Assembly (NCBI GenBank): GCA_947259885.1
Contig: CAMYNW010000018.1
Location: 12,910 to 76,909, forward strand
From: an uncultured Gammaproteobacteria bacterium
Lineage (GTDB): Bacteria; Pseudomonadota; Gammaproteobacteria; Arenicellales; Poriferihabitantaceae
Reading direction: 5' to 3'
Length of the DNA: 64,000 bases
Both the position numbers and the translations under genes were made by a program. Every line of letters begins with the position of its first letter. Position 1 is the first letter of the stretch. This document shows positions 46,436-55,746 of this stretch, one piece after another. Below the pieces are notes generated by a model that saw only the letters and a list, made by a program, of their open reading frames with translations, was not told the DNA's origin and made no database searches.

Positions 46436-47818
46436 TTATCCTTGATAGGACTGACCAAAATCCGTGGGTGCAAAATTTTCAAACCGTGTATATTCACCAC
46501 GAAACGTTAGCCGGGTGGTACCGATTGGCCCGTTACGCTGCTTACCGATTATTATTTCCGCCACTCCTTTCTGGTCGCTATCTTCATTGTAGACTTCGTC
46601 CCTGTAGACGAAAAATATGACATCCGCATCCTGCTCAATAGCACCCGATTCGCGCAGGTCGGACATGATTGGACGTTTATTCGGTCGCTGCTCCAAACTA
46701 CGATTCAACTGTGAAAGAACCATTACCGGCACACTCAGTTCTTTGGCCAGCATTTTAAGTGACCGTGTCATATTTGATATTTCAGTTGCCCTGTTTTCAG
46801 CGTTATCGGTCGACTGCATCAATTGCAAGTAGTCAATAACAATCAGTCCAATATCGTGATGCTCCCGCATCAACCTTCTCGCTCTAGAACGCAGATCGAG
46901 TGGATTGAGACCTGCAGTATCGTCGATAAACATCGGTGCTTTATCAAGTAATCCTACAGCCGAGTTCAATCTTGGCCAGTCATCATCCCCCAATCTGCCG
47001 GTTCTAATTTTGTTTGAATTAATTCGACCGATTGAAGATAGCATTCTCATCGCCAGTTGCTCTCCAGGCATCTCCATACTGAATACCGCTACCGGCAAAG
47101 ATTTCTCCAAAGCCACGTATTCTGCAATATTCATCGCGAACGAGGTTTTACCCATAGAAGGTCTGCCCGCAACTACCACGAGATCCCCTCTTTGTAATCC
47201 TGATGTCAATTCATCCAGGTCGGCGAAGCCAGTGGGCACTCCCGTGACGGTCTCCTTTGATTCAAAGAGCTCTTCAATACGGTCAATAGATCGGGTTAAT
47301 AGATCCTGGATCGAAGTGAAGCCCTGTCGGCTGCGACCATCTCGCTCAGAAATATCAAAAACCAGTTGCTCGGCATGATCAAGGACTTCCCTCGGCGTTC
47401 GTCCCTCAGGTGTGTAGGCGATATCAGCAATGTCATTAGCGGCGGAGATTAACGACCTTAGGATAGCCCGCTCTCTGACGATCTTCGCATAGGTCAGTAT
47501 ATTTGCTGTGCTCGGGGTGTTATTGGCAAGCGTACCGACATAAGCAAGCCCTCCCGCGTTTTCCAACGATCCATTTTGTTCCAGCCACTCCGACACAGTC
47601 ACCACATCCGCTGGCTGGCTGGTAGCCTGCAAGGATCTGATGGCGTCGAATATCAGACGATGATTGAGGCTATAAAAATCGGACTCGCCAACCTCGTCGT
47701 TGACTTCATCCCAGTGACGATTATCTAACAGCAACCCTCCAAGCAATGACTGCTCAGCTTCAAGAGCCTGCGGTGGAAGTTTTGGGGACCCGGAAACGAG
47801 TTCGGTTGCGACTTTCAT
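46436..47818 (-). CDS. dnaB: Replicative DNA helicase
   Basis: 460 residues with the DnaB N-terminal domain (LPPQALEAEQSLLGGLLLDN) and the RecA-type helicase domain: Walker A VVAGRPSMGKTSFAMN, Walker B LIVIDYLQLMQ and the DnaB motif LSQLNRSLEQRPNKRPIMSDLRESGAIEQDAD in parts. It unwinds DNA ahead of the replication fork. There is no intein or insertion. It lies 165 bp downstream of rplI, separated by a terminator. Confidence 0.97.
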   Translation of the reverse strand: MKVATELVSGSPKLPPQALEAEQSLLGGLLLDNRHWDEVNDEVGESDFYSLNHRLIFDAIRSLQATSQPADVVTVSEWLEQNGSLENAGGLAYVGTLANNTPSTANILTYAKIVRERAILRSLISAANDIADIAYTPEGRTPREVLDHAEQLVFDISERDGRSRQGFTSIQDLLTRSIDRIEELFESKETVTGVPTGFADLDELTSGLQRGDLVVVAGRPSMGKTSFAMNIAEYVALEKSLPVAVFSMEMPGEQLAMRMLSSIGRINSNKIRTGRLGDDDWPRLNSAVGLLDKAPMFIDDTAGLNPLDLRSRARRLMREHHDIGLIVIDYLQLMQSTDNAENRATEISNMTRSLKMLAKELSVPVMVLSQLNRSLEQRPNKRPIMSDLRESGAIEQDADVIFFVYRDEVYNEDSDQKGVAEIIIGKQRNGPIGTTRLTFRGEYTRFENFAPTDFGQSYQG

Positions 47819-47913
47819 TAAGCTGATTATAAATCCGTTTTAAGATCTGCGCTTGTTTAACCACGATCCATATTGCCAATCGCGACCGCCCGACCCGGCT
47901 ATCTGAGGACATT

Positions 47914-47937
47914 AAAAAAGCGCCCGCAGGCGCTTTT
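47914..47937 (-). terminator. Rho-independent terminator after rplI
   Basis: On the minus strand a nine-base-pair stem AAAAGCGCC/GGCGCTTTT with a four-base loop, followed by T residues, about 46 bp beyond the rplI stop. The A-tract on the other side means it could work in both directions. Confidence 0.9.
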
Positions 47938-47983
47938 GCTGGAAAGCCGAAAAGGATATAGCGAGGTTGCCGGCATATAGCGG

Positions 47984-48511
47984 CTAATAATCCGAATCGG
48001 ACTCTGTTAAATCTGAGTCGCCGGTTTCTTCATCCATTTCTTCGGCCAGTGCTTCCGGCGCTTCGCCATGCTCACCAACCACATTGACCGCCACCTGGAA
48101 CCGTACTTCAGGGTGCAAGATCACGTCTGCCTCAAAATCACCCGTATGCTTGATAGGGCCCTCGGGCAGGAATACTTCAGACTTCTCAATCCGAGCGCCA
48201 GCCTCGGTCATGGTTTCAGCAATGTCTGCGGGAGACACCGATCCATATAACTTACCTTCCTCGCTGCACAGTCGGGTCACAGACACCTCCTTAACCGCAA
48301 GATCTGCTCGCGCTTGGGCAGCTTCGAGCCGTTTACCTTCCTCTTCCGACAGCTGACGCCGACGATCTTCCACCAGAGCTTTGGCATCTTCCGTTGCGCG
48401 AACTGCTTTCTTCTGTGGAATCAGAAAGTTTCTTGCATACCCATTCTTCACGTTCACCAGTTCGCCCAGATCACCTAGGTTTTGGATTTTCTCCAGCAGT
48501 ATAACTTCCAT
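47984..48511 (-). CDS. rplI: 50S ribosomal protein L9
   Basis: 175 residues starting MEVILLEKIQNLGDLGELVN, with the conserved KNGYARNFLIPQKKAVRAT of the N-terminal rRNA-binding domain, a connecting helix, and the C-terminal domain (SVSPADIAETMTEAG). About 25 residues longer than E. coli L9, because of an acidic tail rich in Glu and Asp (EEMDEETGDSDLTESDSDY). It is the last gene of rpsF-rpsR-rplI, 9 bp after rpsR. Confidence 0.97.
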   Translation of the reverse strand: MEVILLEKIQNLGDLGELVNVKNGYARNFLIPQKKAVRATEDAKALVEDRRRQLSEEEGKRLEAAQARADLAVKEVSVTRLCSEEGKLYGSVSPADIAETMTEAGARIEKSEVFLPEGPIKHTGDFEADVILHPEVRFQVAVNVVGEHGEAPEALAEEMDEETGDSDLTESDSDY

Positions 48512-48520
48512 CTGAATCTC

Positions 48521-48784
48521 CTAGTTGTCGTGCTGATCGGTGTATGGAATCAATGCAAGAAATCGCGCGCGCTTTACCGCTGTCGCCAGCTGGCGCTGGA
48601 AATGGGCTTTGGTCCCTGTTGTACGACGCGGCAAAATCTTTCCGGATTCACTGATATTAGTTTTAAGAATCTCCAGATCCTTGTAATCGATTGATTCAAT
48701 ACCCTCAGCAGTGAATTTGCAGAATCTTGGTCGACGCTGGAAAGAACGTCGTGGGGGTGCCCCCTTTTTCTTTTTGAAAGCCAT
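48521..48784 (-). CDS. rpsR: 30S ribosomal protein S18
   Basis: 87 residues, somewhat longer than the E. coli protein. [39 protein letters not shown] and [19 protein letters not shown] are the standard S18 motifs. It binds S6 in the small subunit. Its start overlaps the rpsF stop by one base. N-terminal [15 protein letters not shown] is basic as expected. Confidence 0.97.
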   Translation of the reverse strand: MAFKKKKGAPPRRSFQRRPRFCKFTAEGIESIDYKDLEILKTNISESGKILPRRTTGTKAHFQRQLATAVKRARFLALIPYTDQHDN

Positions 48785-49314
48785 TATTCAATCTCCTCTA
48801 CTTTGTCTACAGACTCATCGTTGTCGTCGATCGCCACCGATTCTGAAACTTTTGCGTCATCGACATCAGCCACCTGCTTTTCGGCTTCGGCTACTTTGGC
48901 GGCTTCGGCTTCTTTGGCGGCTGCGGCTTCTTTGGCAGCTTCGACGCGGGATTCGGCAGATTTTTTCTTCTCCTCCTCTATTCGATCCTCCTCAGCTTTG
49001 GCCTTGGCAAACTGGGATTCTTCGCTGATCGCCTGATTCTGTCGTACTACCAGATGGCGCAGAATTGAGTCATTAAACTTAAAATTACGTTCAATTTCTT
49101 GCAGCACATCGAGTGAGCACTCTATGTTGAACAAAATATAGTGCGCTTTGTGTACATCATTAATAGAATATGCAAGTCGACGTCTGCCCCAGTCCTCAGA
49201 GCGATGAATCTGACCGCCGCCAGAAGCGACCATATCGCTATATCGCTCCATCATTGCAGGAACCTGCTCGCTCTGGTCCGGATGGACCAGAAACACGATT
49301 TCGTAGTGTCTCAT
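48784..49314 (-). CDS. rpsF: 30S ribosomal protein S6 with long C-terminal extension
   Basis: 176 residues against about 100-135 usual. The first about 100 are normal S6 ([52 protein letters not shown]). The remaining about 75 form an Ala/Glu/Lys-rich probable helix ([20 protein letters not shown]) ending in an acidic tail. S6 pairs with S18 on the 30S platform. First gene of the operon, with a clear promoter and leader upstream and ribosome-binding site GAGGAG. Confidence 0.96.
   Translation of the reverse strand: MRHYEIVFLVHPDQSEQVPAMMERYSDMVASGGGQIHRSEDWGRRRLAYSINDVHKAHYILFNIECSLDVLQEIERNFKFNDSILRHLVVRQNQAISEESQFAKAKAEEDRIEEEKKKSAESRVEAAKEAAAAKEAEAAKVAEAEKQVADVDDAKVSESVAIDDNDESVDKVEEIE
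48880..48946. repeat. Degenerate tandem repeat in the rpsF 3' region
   Basis: Repeated GGCTTCGGCTTCTTTGGC-like units encode the AKEA/AAKE pattern in the S6 extension. Units differ slightly, so slippage may be slow but length variation between strains is likely. Confidence 0.7.
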
Positions 49315-49334
49315 TGAGTCTCCTCGTGGGTTAT

Positions 49335-49370
49335 CTCCTCCCGGCTCGAAATATCCGGTGAGGAAAGGAG
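49335..49370 (-). promoter_or_regulatory. Stem-loop in the rpsF leader, candidate S6:S18 autoregulatory element
   Basis: In the rpsF 5' untranslated region the minus strand can pair CCTC with GAGG and CCGG with CCGG (eight pairs, one bulged A, ten-base loop), presenting CACCGG next to the bulge. Gammaproteobacterial rpsF leaders bind the S6:S18 complex through a structure with a CCG element. Position and sequence suit such an element, but the published consensus was not aligned. Confidence 0.45.
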
Positions 49371-49386
49371 TTAAAAAAGAGCGCGG

Positions 49387-49415
49387 ATTCTATCGAATTT
49401 GACCGCCGCAAACAA
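49387..49415 (-). promoter_or_regulatory. Sigma-70 promoter for rpsF-rpsR-rplI
   Basis: On the minus strand, TTGTTT (49410-49415) and TAGAAT (49387-49392) are separated by exactly 17 bp. Transcription would start about 65-70 bp before the rpsF ATG, leaving room for the leader stem-loop. Confidence 0.65.
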
Positions 49416-49465
49416 CCGCTGCCGGGCTAGTATGGCTTATTGATGCAGATGGGAGAAATGTCTCA

Positions 49466-49493
49466 TTCAACCTCTTGACCCGGTTGGTATAAT
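49466..49493 (+). promoter_or_regulatory. Extended minus-10 promoter for aceE-aceF-lpdA
   Basis: TGGTATAAT (49485-49493) is a consensus extended minus-10, with a weak TTCAAC (49466-49471) 16 bp upstream. The start site would give a leader of about 28 nt before the aceE ATG. Confidence 0.5.
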
Positions 49494-49527
49494 GCCTCAC
49501 TCTCTTTCCCCCATATTCTGATCAATC

Positions 49528-52194
49528 ATGGACATCGAACGTAGCGATATTGACCCTACCGAAACCGCCGAATGGCTTGACGCACTGACCTCAGTCATTC
49601 AACGGGAAGGGAATGAACGGGCTCACTTTCTGATTGAAACCATGATCGACACTGCTCGACGATCCGGGGCGTATATTCCTTACCATCCGAATACCGCTTA
49701 CCTCAACACTATTCCCCTTCACATGGAACAGCACAGCCCGGGGGATCATGCACTGGAGCGGAGAATCAGGGCCTTGATTCGCTGGAATGCGATGGCTACG
49801 GTGGTCCGGGCAAACAGGATTTCGTCAGAACTTGGGGGTCATATCGCCAGCTTCGCCTCAGCCGCAACGCTATACGATGTCGGCTTTAATCATTTCTGGC
49901 GAGCGACCAACGAAAACCACGGCGGAGACATGATTTTCGTCCAGGGACACTCCGCTCCAGGTATTTATGCCCGAGCCTATCTTGAACGTCGAATTGACGC
50001 GGATATGTTGAAACGGTTCCGCCAGGAGGTGGACGGCAACGGTTTGTCATCCTACCCGCACCCCTGGCTGATGCCGGACTTCTGGCAATTTCCCACAGTA
50101 TCCATGGGACTGGGCCCGATTATGGCGATCTATCAGGCCCGCTACATGAAGTACCTGCACAACCGTGGGCTGCACGATGCCGGTGATCGAAAAGTTTGGG
50201 CGTTTCTCGGCGACGGTGAGATGGACGAACCTGAATCCAAGGGGGCACTCCGAGTCGCCGGTCGAGAAGGGCTTGATAACCTGATTTTTGTGGTTAACTG
50301 CAATCTTCAACGCCTTGACGGCCCAGTCAGAGGTAATGGAAAGATAATTCAGGAATTGGAAAGCGATTTCCGTGGTGCCGGTTGGAATGTAATCAAAGTG
50401 ATTTGGGGGTCGTATTGGGATCCACTATTGGCCAGAGATGACAAAGGGCTTCTAAAGCAGCGCATGGAGGAAGCGGTAGACGGCGAGTATCAAGCTTTCA
50501 AAGCGCGCGACGGCGCCTATGTACGGGAAAAATTTTTTGGAAAGTATCCCCAGCTAAAGGAAATGGTCTCCAACATGACCGACGCGGATATCTGGCGCCT
50601 AAATCGTGGTGGTCACGATCCGCATAAGATATTTGCCGCCTACGCGGCGGCGACGCAGCACACCGGGCAGCCGACGGTTATCCTGGCTAAGACGGTCAAA
50701 GGCTATGGCATGGGTGAAGCAGGTGAAGGTCAGAACACGACCCACCAGCAAAAGAAAATGGGCGAGGACGCCATGCTTGCATTCCGAGATCGATTTAATA
50801 TTCCATTATCCGATAAAGAAGTCGCTGAGGCACCGTTCTACAGACCTGCTGAGGATTCGGACGAAACGCGCTACCTGCTCGAACGACGACAAAGCCTTGG
50901 CGGCTTTCTCCCTGCTAGGCGCCATGTTTCTAAACCCCAGTTCAAAGCACCGCCCCTGGAACTGTTCAAAGGGCAGCTCGAAAGCTCCGGTGATCGGGAG
51001 ATTTCCACGACCATGGCATTCGTTCGTATCCTGTCAGCTATGATTCGTGATAAGACGCTGAAGAATTATATAGTGCCCATTATTCCCGACGAGTCCCGCA
51101 CTTTTGGCATGGAAGGCATGTTCCGACAGCTTGGAATTTATTCCCCTGAAGGACAGCTCTACGAACCGGAAGACGCCGATCAGCTGATGTTCTATCGCGA
51201 AGATATTAAGGGCCAGGTACTGCAGGAAGGTATCAATGAAGCCGGTGCCATGTCATCGTGGATTGCTGCCGCCACGTCCTACAGCAACCATGATCTGCAC
51301 ACTATTCCTTTTTACATTTTCTACTCCATGTTCGGATTTCAGCGAGTTGGGGATCTCTGTTGGGCTGCCGGCGACAGTCGCGCGCGCGGTTTTATTTTAG
51401 GGGGCACGTCAGGTCGCACGACACTTGCCGGAGAAGGATTGCAACATCAGGATGGTCATAGCTTGATACTGTCCGGCACAATTCCGAACTGTATTTCTTA
51501 TGACCCAACCTATAGCTACGAGCTGGCGGTAATCATTCAAGATGGGCTACGGCGGATGTACGATGAACAGGAAAGCGTTTATTACTACATCACCGTGATG
51601 AACGAAAACTATACCCACCCTGAAATGCTGAAGGGATCAGAAGAAGGAATACTGCGTGGAATGTATCGACTCAAATCAACTAGCACCAAGGGAAATAAAA
51701 TTAAGGTGCAGCTTTTAGGCAGTGGTGCAATCTTGCGAGAAGTTGAAGCCGCTGCAGAGATGCTCAGTAGCGAGCATGGTATCAATACCGACATCTGGAG
51801 CGTGACCAGTTTTAACGAACTTTCTCGGGATGGGCACGAAGCAGATCGCCACAACCGACTCCACCCTGAGCATGAACCGCGCAAGAGCTATGTGCAGATG
51901 TGCCTGGAAAACACCGAAGGTCCGGTGATTGCTGCAACAGACTATATAAAACTATATGCGGATCAAATCAGAGCATGGGTGCCGAATCAGTATCACGTTC
52001 TCGGCACAGATGGATTTGGTCGCAGCGATACCAGACAAAAGCTACGTCAATTTTTTGAGGTCGACCGATATTATGTGGTTGTGGCAACACTCTATTCCTT
52101 GCTGGAACAGGAACAGGTATCTGCCAAACAGGTCAACCAGGCGATCGAAAAATACGCTATCGACGCAGATAAAATTAATCCATTGAAAGCATAA
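49528..52194 (+). CDS. aceE: Pyruvate dehydrogenase E1 component (homodimeric type)
   Basis: 888 residues, the size of gammaproteobacterial AceE. The thiamine diphosphate motif is GDGEMDEPESKGAL with the following VVNCNLQRLDGPVRGNGK. IPYHPNTAYLNTI at the N-terminus, DESRTFGMEGMF and QLLGSGAILREVEAAAEML later are family markers. It decarboxylates pyruvate and acetylates the E2 lipoyl group. No pdhR regulator lies beside it; the operon is divergent from rpsF. Confidence 0.97.
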   Translation: MDIERSDIDPTETAEWLDALTSVIQREGNERAHFLIETMIDTARRSGAYIPYHPNTAYLNTIPLHMEQHSPGDHALERRIRALIRWNAMATVVRANRISSELGGHIASFASAATLYDVGFNHFWRATNENHGGDMIFVQGHSAPGIYARAYLERRIDADMLKRFRQEVDGNGLSSYPHPWLMPDFWQFPTVSMGLGPIMAIYQARYMKYLHNRGLHDAGDRKVWAFLGDGEMDEPESKGALRVAGREGLDNLIFVVNCNLQRLDGPVRGNGKIIQELESDFRGAGWNVIKVIWGSYWDPLLARDDKGLLKQRMEEAVDGEYQAFKARDGAYVREKFFGKYPQLKEMVSNMTDADIWRLNRGGHDPHKIFAAYAAATQHTGQPTVILAKTVKGYGMGEAGEGQNTTHQQKKMGEDAMLAFRDRFNIPLSDKEVAEAPFYRPAEDSDETRYLLERRQSLGGFLPARRHVSKPQFKAPPLELFKGQLESSGDREISTTMAFVRILSAMIRDKTLKNYIVPIIPDESRTFGMEGMFRQLGIYSPEGQLYEPEDADQLMFYREDIKGQVLQEGINEAGAMSSWIAAATSYSNHDLHTIPFYIFYSMFGFQRVGDLCWAAGDSRARGFILGGTSGRTTLAGEGLQHQDGHSLILSGTIPNCISYDPTYSYELAVIIQDGLRRMYDEQESVYYYITVMNENYTHPEMLKGSEEGILRGMYRLKSTSTKGNKIKVQLLGSGAILREVEAAAEMLSSEHGINTDIWSVTSFNELSRDGHEADRHNRLHPEHEPRKSYVQMCLENTEGPVIAATDYIKLYADQIRAWVPNQYHVLGTDGFGRSDTRQKLRQFFEVDRYYVVVATLYSLLEQEQVSAKQVNQAIEKYAIDADKINPLKA

Positions 52195-52203
52195 ACTATT
52201 CCG

Positions 52204-53520
52204 ATGCCTGAACTAAGCGAAGTAAAGATTCCAGACATCGGAGATTTTGCCGATGTTGAGATTATCGAGGTACTGGTAGCACCCGGCGATAAGGTTACCG
52301 CAGAGGACCCTCTGCTGACACTGGAGAGTGACAAAGCCACAATGGAAATACCGTCCCCAGCGGATGGCGTGATCCACTCGATCAATGTAGAAGTTGGCAA
52401 CAGAGTATCCGAAGGGTCGGTGGTGATGATGCTTGAAGCCGCCGAAAAGAGTTCACAATCTGCTGCCGATGGCGAAGCGATAAAATCAGAATCGCCCGCT
52501 CCTGCGGCCGCCTCTGTGGAGGTACCAACATCGATCGATAGTTCTGCCGATGAAGGAACTAAGCCAGAATCTTCGCCCCCTGCATCACTACCACCCCCAG
52601 TACAAAAATCCGGCACCGAAGTCCCTCATGCGAGTCCAGGTGTGAGACGTTTTGCGAGAGAGCTTGGCGCTGATCTGACTCAGGTAAATGGCTCCGGTCC
52701 TAAAGGACGCATCTTAAAAGAAGATGTAAAGAAGTGGATAAAACACAAGCTCTCTTCTGCCACTGTCGCCAGTAAAGCTGGCACTGGAATTCCAGAAATT
52801 CCTGCTGTGGACTTCACTAAATTCGGTGAGATCGAGACCGTATCTCTCAGCAGAATCAAGAAACTTTCAGGTCCCCACCTGCAGCGGGCCTGGCTCAATA
52901 TTCCCCATGTCACACATCAAGACGAGACAGATATCACCGAACTCGAAGAATTCAGGCAGAGCATAAAAGAGGAATCAGCTAAAGAAGGAATCCGAATCAC
53001 GCTCCTTGGGTTCGTTATGAAAACCCTGGTTGGAGCACTCAAAAACTTTCCCAATTTCAATGCTTCACTGCATCCCAATGGAGAAAACCTGATCTTGAAA
53101 AAATACTTCAATATCGGTATCGCGGTAGACACGCCAAACGGCCTGGTAGTGCCGGTCATTAAAGAAGTCGATAGAAAATCAATTTCAGAACTCGCTGCTG
53201 CGATGGGCGAACTCAGTCAAAAGGCCCGGGAAGGTAAATTGTCTCCAGCGGATATGCAGGGTGGCTGTATCAGTATTTCGAGTCTTGGTGGAATTGGGGG
53301 CACAGCATTTTCTCCTATTGTTAATGCCCCCGAAGTGGCCATTCTGGGCCTCGCCCGCAGCCGCATCAAACCCATATGGGATGGCGAACAGTTTCAGCCT
53401 CGCCTTATGCAGCCCCTGAGTCTGTCCTACGATCATCGGGTCATTGATGGTGCGGAAGCCGCTAGATTCTGCGCCTATCTGTCTCGCTCACTGGCTGATG
53501 TGCGCCGCTTAGCACTATAA
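52204..53520 (+). CDS. aceF: Pyruvate dehydrogenase E2, dihydrolipoamide acetyltransferase
   Basis: 438 residues: one lipoyl domain (about 1-78; lipoyl Lys44 in ESDKATMEIPS), a Pro/Ala/Ser/Glu-rich linker (about 85-142), the peripheral subunit-binding domain (about 145-180, HASPGVRRFARELGADL) and the catalytic domain with SYDHRVIDGAEAARF (His and Asp of the transferase site). E. coli AceF has three lipoyl domains; this one has one. It transfers acetyl to CoA in the pyruvate dehydrogenase core. Nine bp after aceE. Confidence 0.96.
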   Translation: MPELSEVKIPDIGDFADVEIIEVLVAPGDKVTAEDPLLTLESDKATMEIPSPADGVIHSINVEVGNRVSEGSVVMMLEAAEKSSQSAADGEAIKSESPAPAAASVEVPTSIDSSADEGTKPESSPPASLPPPVQKSGTEVPHASPGVRRFARELGADLTQVNGSGPKGRILKEDVKKWIKHKLSSATVASKAGTGIPEIPAVDFTKFGEIETVSLSRIKKLSGPHLQRAWLNIPHVTHQDETDITELEEFRQSIKEESAKEGIRITLLGFVMKTLVGALKNFPNFNASLHPNGENLILKKYFNIGIAVDTPNGLVVPVIKEVDRKSISELAAAMGELSQKAREGKLSPADMQGGCISISSLGGIGGTAFSPIVNAPEVAILGLARSRIKPIWDGEQFQPRLMQPLSLSYDHRVIDGAEAARFCAYLSRSLADVRRLAL

Positions 53521-53538
53521 AATTACATTAATAAAGTC

Positions 53539-55320
53539 ATGCAAACCATTGAAATAAAGATACCTGATATTGGTGACTTTGATAATGTGCCCATTATTGA
53601 AATTTTCGTCAGTCCAGGAGACCAGGTCGCGGTAGAGGATCCGTTAATCGCCCTGGAAAGCGACAAGGCTACGATGGAAGTCCCTTCCAGCGCCGCCGGA
53701 ACTGTCAAGGAGATAAAGGTCTCAGTCGGCGACGAAGTATCAGAGGGCCATATCATCATGACTCTCGAACAAGCCGAGTCCAGTCCTGCGGAAGCAGACG
53801 ACAATACTTCTCAAGCTGCCGCGCAAGAGAAGGCAGCTTCAGAAGACTCTCGACCCAAAACGTCCCCTGCCCCGTCAATTCCTGATTTGGCGACTGAAAG
53901 CGACCACCAGGCCGATCTTCTTGTTCTTGGATCGGGTCCGGGCGGATATACCGCAGCATTTCGCGCCGCGGATCTAGGACTTAAAGTGGTACTGGTTGAA
54001 CGATATGAGGTTATCGGTGGCGTTTGTCTTAATGTGGGCTGCATCCCGTCCAAGGCATTGTTACATGTGGCGAAAGTTATTGAAGAAGCTGCGGCAGCGG
54101 CAACTGCCGGAGTTAAGTTTACGCAACCAGAACTGGATATCGATACAACCAGAAGCTGGAAAGACGGGGTGGTAAACCAGCTCACTAAGGGGCTTCACGG
54201 CCTGGCCAAACAACGTAAGGTAACAATCGTTCACGGCACTGGGGAGTTCACCGCCCCGAATCAGGTCAGAGTGAATCAAGGGGATGAGACAACGACTGTA
54301 GGCTTCAAACAAGCAGTAATTGCCGTCGGCTCGGAACCAGTCACGATTCCGGGTTTTCCACACGATGATCCGCGGGTGATCGATTCAACCGGCGCACTGA
54401 AACTCGAAGATGTACCCAAGAAGCTCCTGATCATTGGTGGCGGCATAATCGGCCTTGAAATGGCAACGGTCTATCACGCCCTAGGCAGCGAAATCAGCGT
54501 AGTTGAAATGCTGGACCACATCATGACTGGGGCTGATCCGGACATGGTGCGCCCTTTGCTCAAAAGAATGAAGACCCAGTATGAAAATATCTGGACCAGC
54601 ACCCGTGTCGAGGGTATGGAAGCACTCGAGAGTGGAATAAAAGTTAATTTCGATGGCAAAGATGCGCCACAGAGCGAGATTTTTGATCGGGTCCTAGTCG
54701 CTGTGGGACGTCGTCCCAACGGAAATAAAATTAATGCTGCGGTAGCCGGTGTAAATGTTGATGAGAGGGGCTTTATCTCTGTCGATAACCAGATGCGAAC
54801 CAATGTATCGAATATTTTTGCTATCGGTGATGTGATTGGTCAACCGATGCTGGCACATAAGGCAGTGCACGAAGGCAAGGTCGCGGCAGAAGTGGCCGCA
54901 GGACTGAAAAGTGGGTTTGAAGCCAGAGTGATTCCCTCCGTTGCCTACACCGATCCGGAGGTAGCCTGGGTGGGCCTGACCGAAACCGAGGCCAAAGCCC
55001 AGGGGATCAAGTATGAAAAAGGCGCGTTCCCATGGGCAGCCAGTGGTCGAGCCCTATCTCAAGGACGAAGTGAGGGAATCACAAAGCTATTGTTTAATCC
55101 GGATACCGAACGAGTGATTGGAGCTGCGGTGACGGGCAGTAACGCCGGGGATCTGATCGCCGAAGCGGCGCTTGCCATCGAAATGCATGCTGATGCCCAG
55201 GATATTAGTTTGACCATCCACGCACACCCCACCCTTGCCGAGACCATAGGTTTCGCCGCGGAGGCATTCGAAGGAACGATTACAGATCTATATATGCCAA
55301 AGAAAAAAAGTAACAGATAG
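53539..55320 (+). CDS. lpdA: Dihydrolipoamide dehydrogenase with N-terminal lipoyl domain
   Basis: 593 residues, about 120 longer than a plain Lpd. The extra part is an N-terminal lipoyl domain (about 1-78, Lys43 in ESDKATMEVPS) and a linker. The body shows the FAD motif LVLGSGPGGYTAAFRAADLG, the redox disulfide GGVCLNVGCIPSKALL, the NAD motif LLIIGGGIIGLEMATVY, and the catalytic His in IHAHPTLAETIG. It reoxidises the E2 lipoyl groups. Similar lipoyl-E3 fusions are known in Neisseria-like operons, so the extra lipoyl domain may compensate for the single one on E2. No terminator was seen after it. Confidence 0.96.
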   Translation: MQTIEIKIPDIGDFDNVPIIEIFVSPGDQVAVEDPLIALESDKATMEVPSSAAGTVKEIKVSVGDEVSEGHIIMTLEQAESSPAEADDNTSQAAAQEKAASEDSRPKTSPAPSIPDLATESDHQADLLVLGSGPGGYTAAFRAADLGLKVVLVERYEVIGGVCLNVGCIPSKALLHVAKVIEEAAAAATAGVKFTQPELDIDTTRSWKDGVVNQLTKGLHGLAKQRKVTIVHGTGEFTAPNQVRVNQGDETTTVGFKQAVIAVGSEPVTIPGFPHDDPRVIDSTGALKLEDVPKKLLIIGGGIIGLEMATVYHALGSEISVVEMLDHIMTGADPDMVRPLLKRMKTQYENIWTSTRVEGMEALESGIKVNFDGKDAPQSEIFDRVLVAVGRRPNGNKINAAVAGVNVDERGFISVDNQMRTNVSNIFAIGDVIGQPMLAHKAVHEGKVAAEVAAGLKSGFEARVIPSVAYTDPEVAWVGLTETEAKAQGIKYEKGAFPWAASGRALSQGRSEGITKLLFNPDTERVIGAAVTGSNAGDLIAEAALAIEMHADAQDISLTIHAHPTLAETIGFAAEAFEGTITDLYMPKKKSNR

Positions 55321-55746
55321 GTTTAGGTTTAGAAATTTGAATTCGGTCTTGCGATTTCAAGTGCATAACATGTGCGACACCTGAGAAACGCCGAAAAACA
55401 AACGCTCACCGTTTTTGAGTAACTGGTGAAAAATGCTGCGACGCCGCTAATCTGACTCTCGCAATGCCTTTAGAGTGGACGATTGCTTCGCCGCTTATTT
55501 TAGATGTCGGGCCGAAAATGCCATCGCGTCGTTAATAGAATCATTCGCAGCACCTGCATTGTATTGAATTCTGTAACCATCATATTCAATAGGCAATTCA
55601 AGACTCGAGTCCTCATATCTATGATAAGCATCTTCATATTCTTTTGTCATAATATTACTTATATACACGAGGAATTATCAGCCTATCGCCAAATGAATTA
55701 ATACAACGGGTCTTGAAACCTATATACAACAGCTTTTTTTAGATTA
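55321..55746. other. AT-rich intergenic region after lpdA
   Basis: 426 bp between convergent lpdA and the lipoprotein gene. A 65-codon plus-strand frame (55504-55701) lacks a ribosome-binding site and any recognisable sequence. No clear terminator hairpin, tRNA or repeat was found. Confidence 0.5.

Noticed and set aside
49475..49493. TTGACC paired with TATAAT ahead of aceE
   Set aside because: Only 7 bp separate the boxes, far from the 16-18 bp required; the extended minus-10 reading was preferred.
55504..55701. 65-codon plus-strand frame after lpdA
   Set aside because: AT-rich, no ribosome-binding site and no family similarity.
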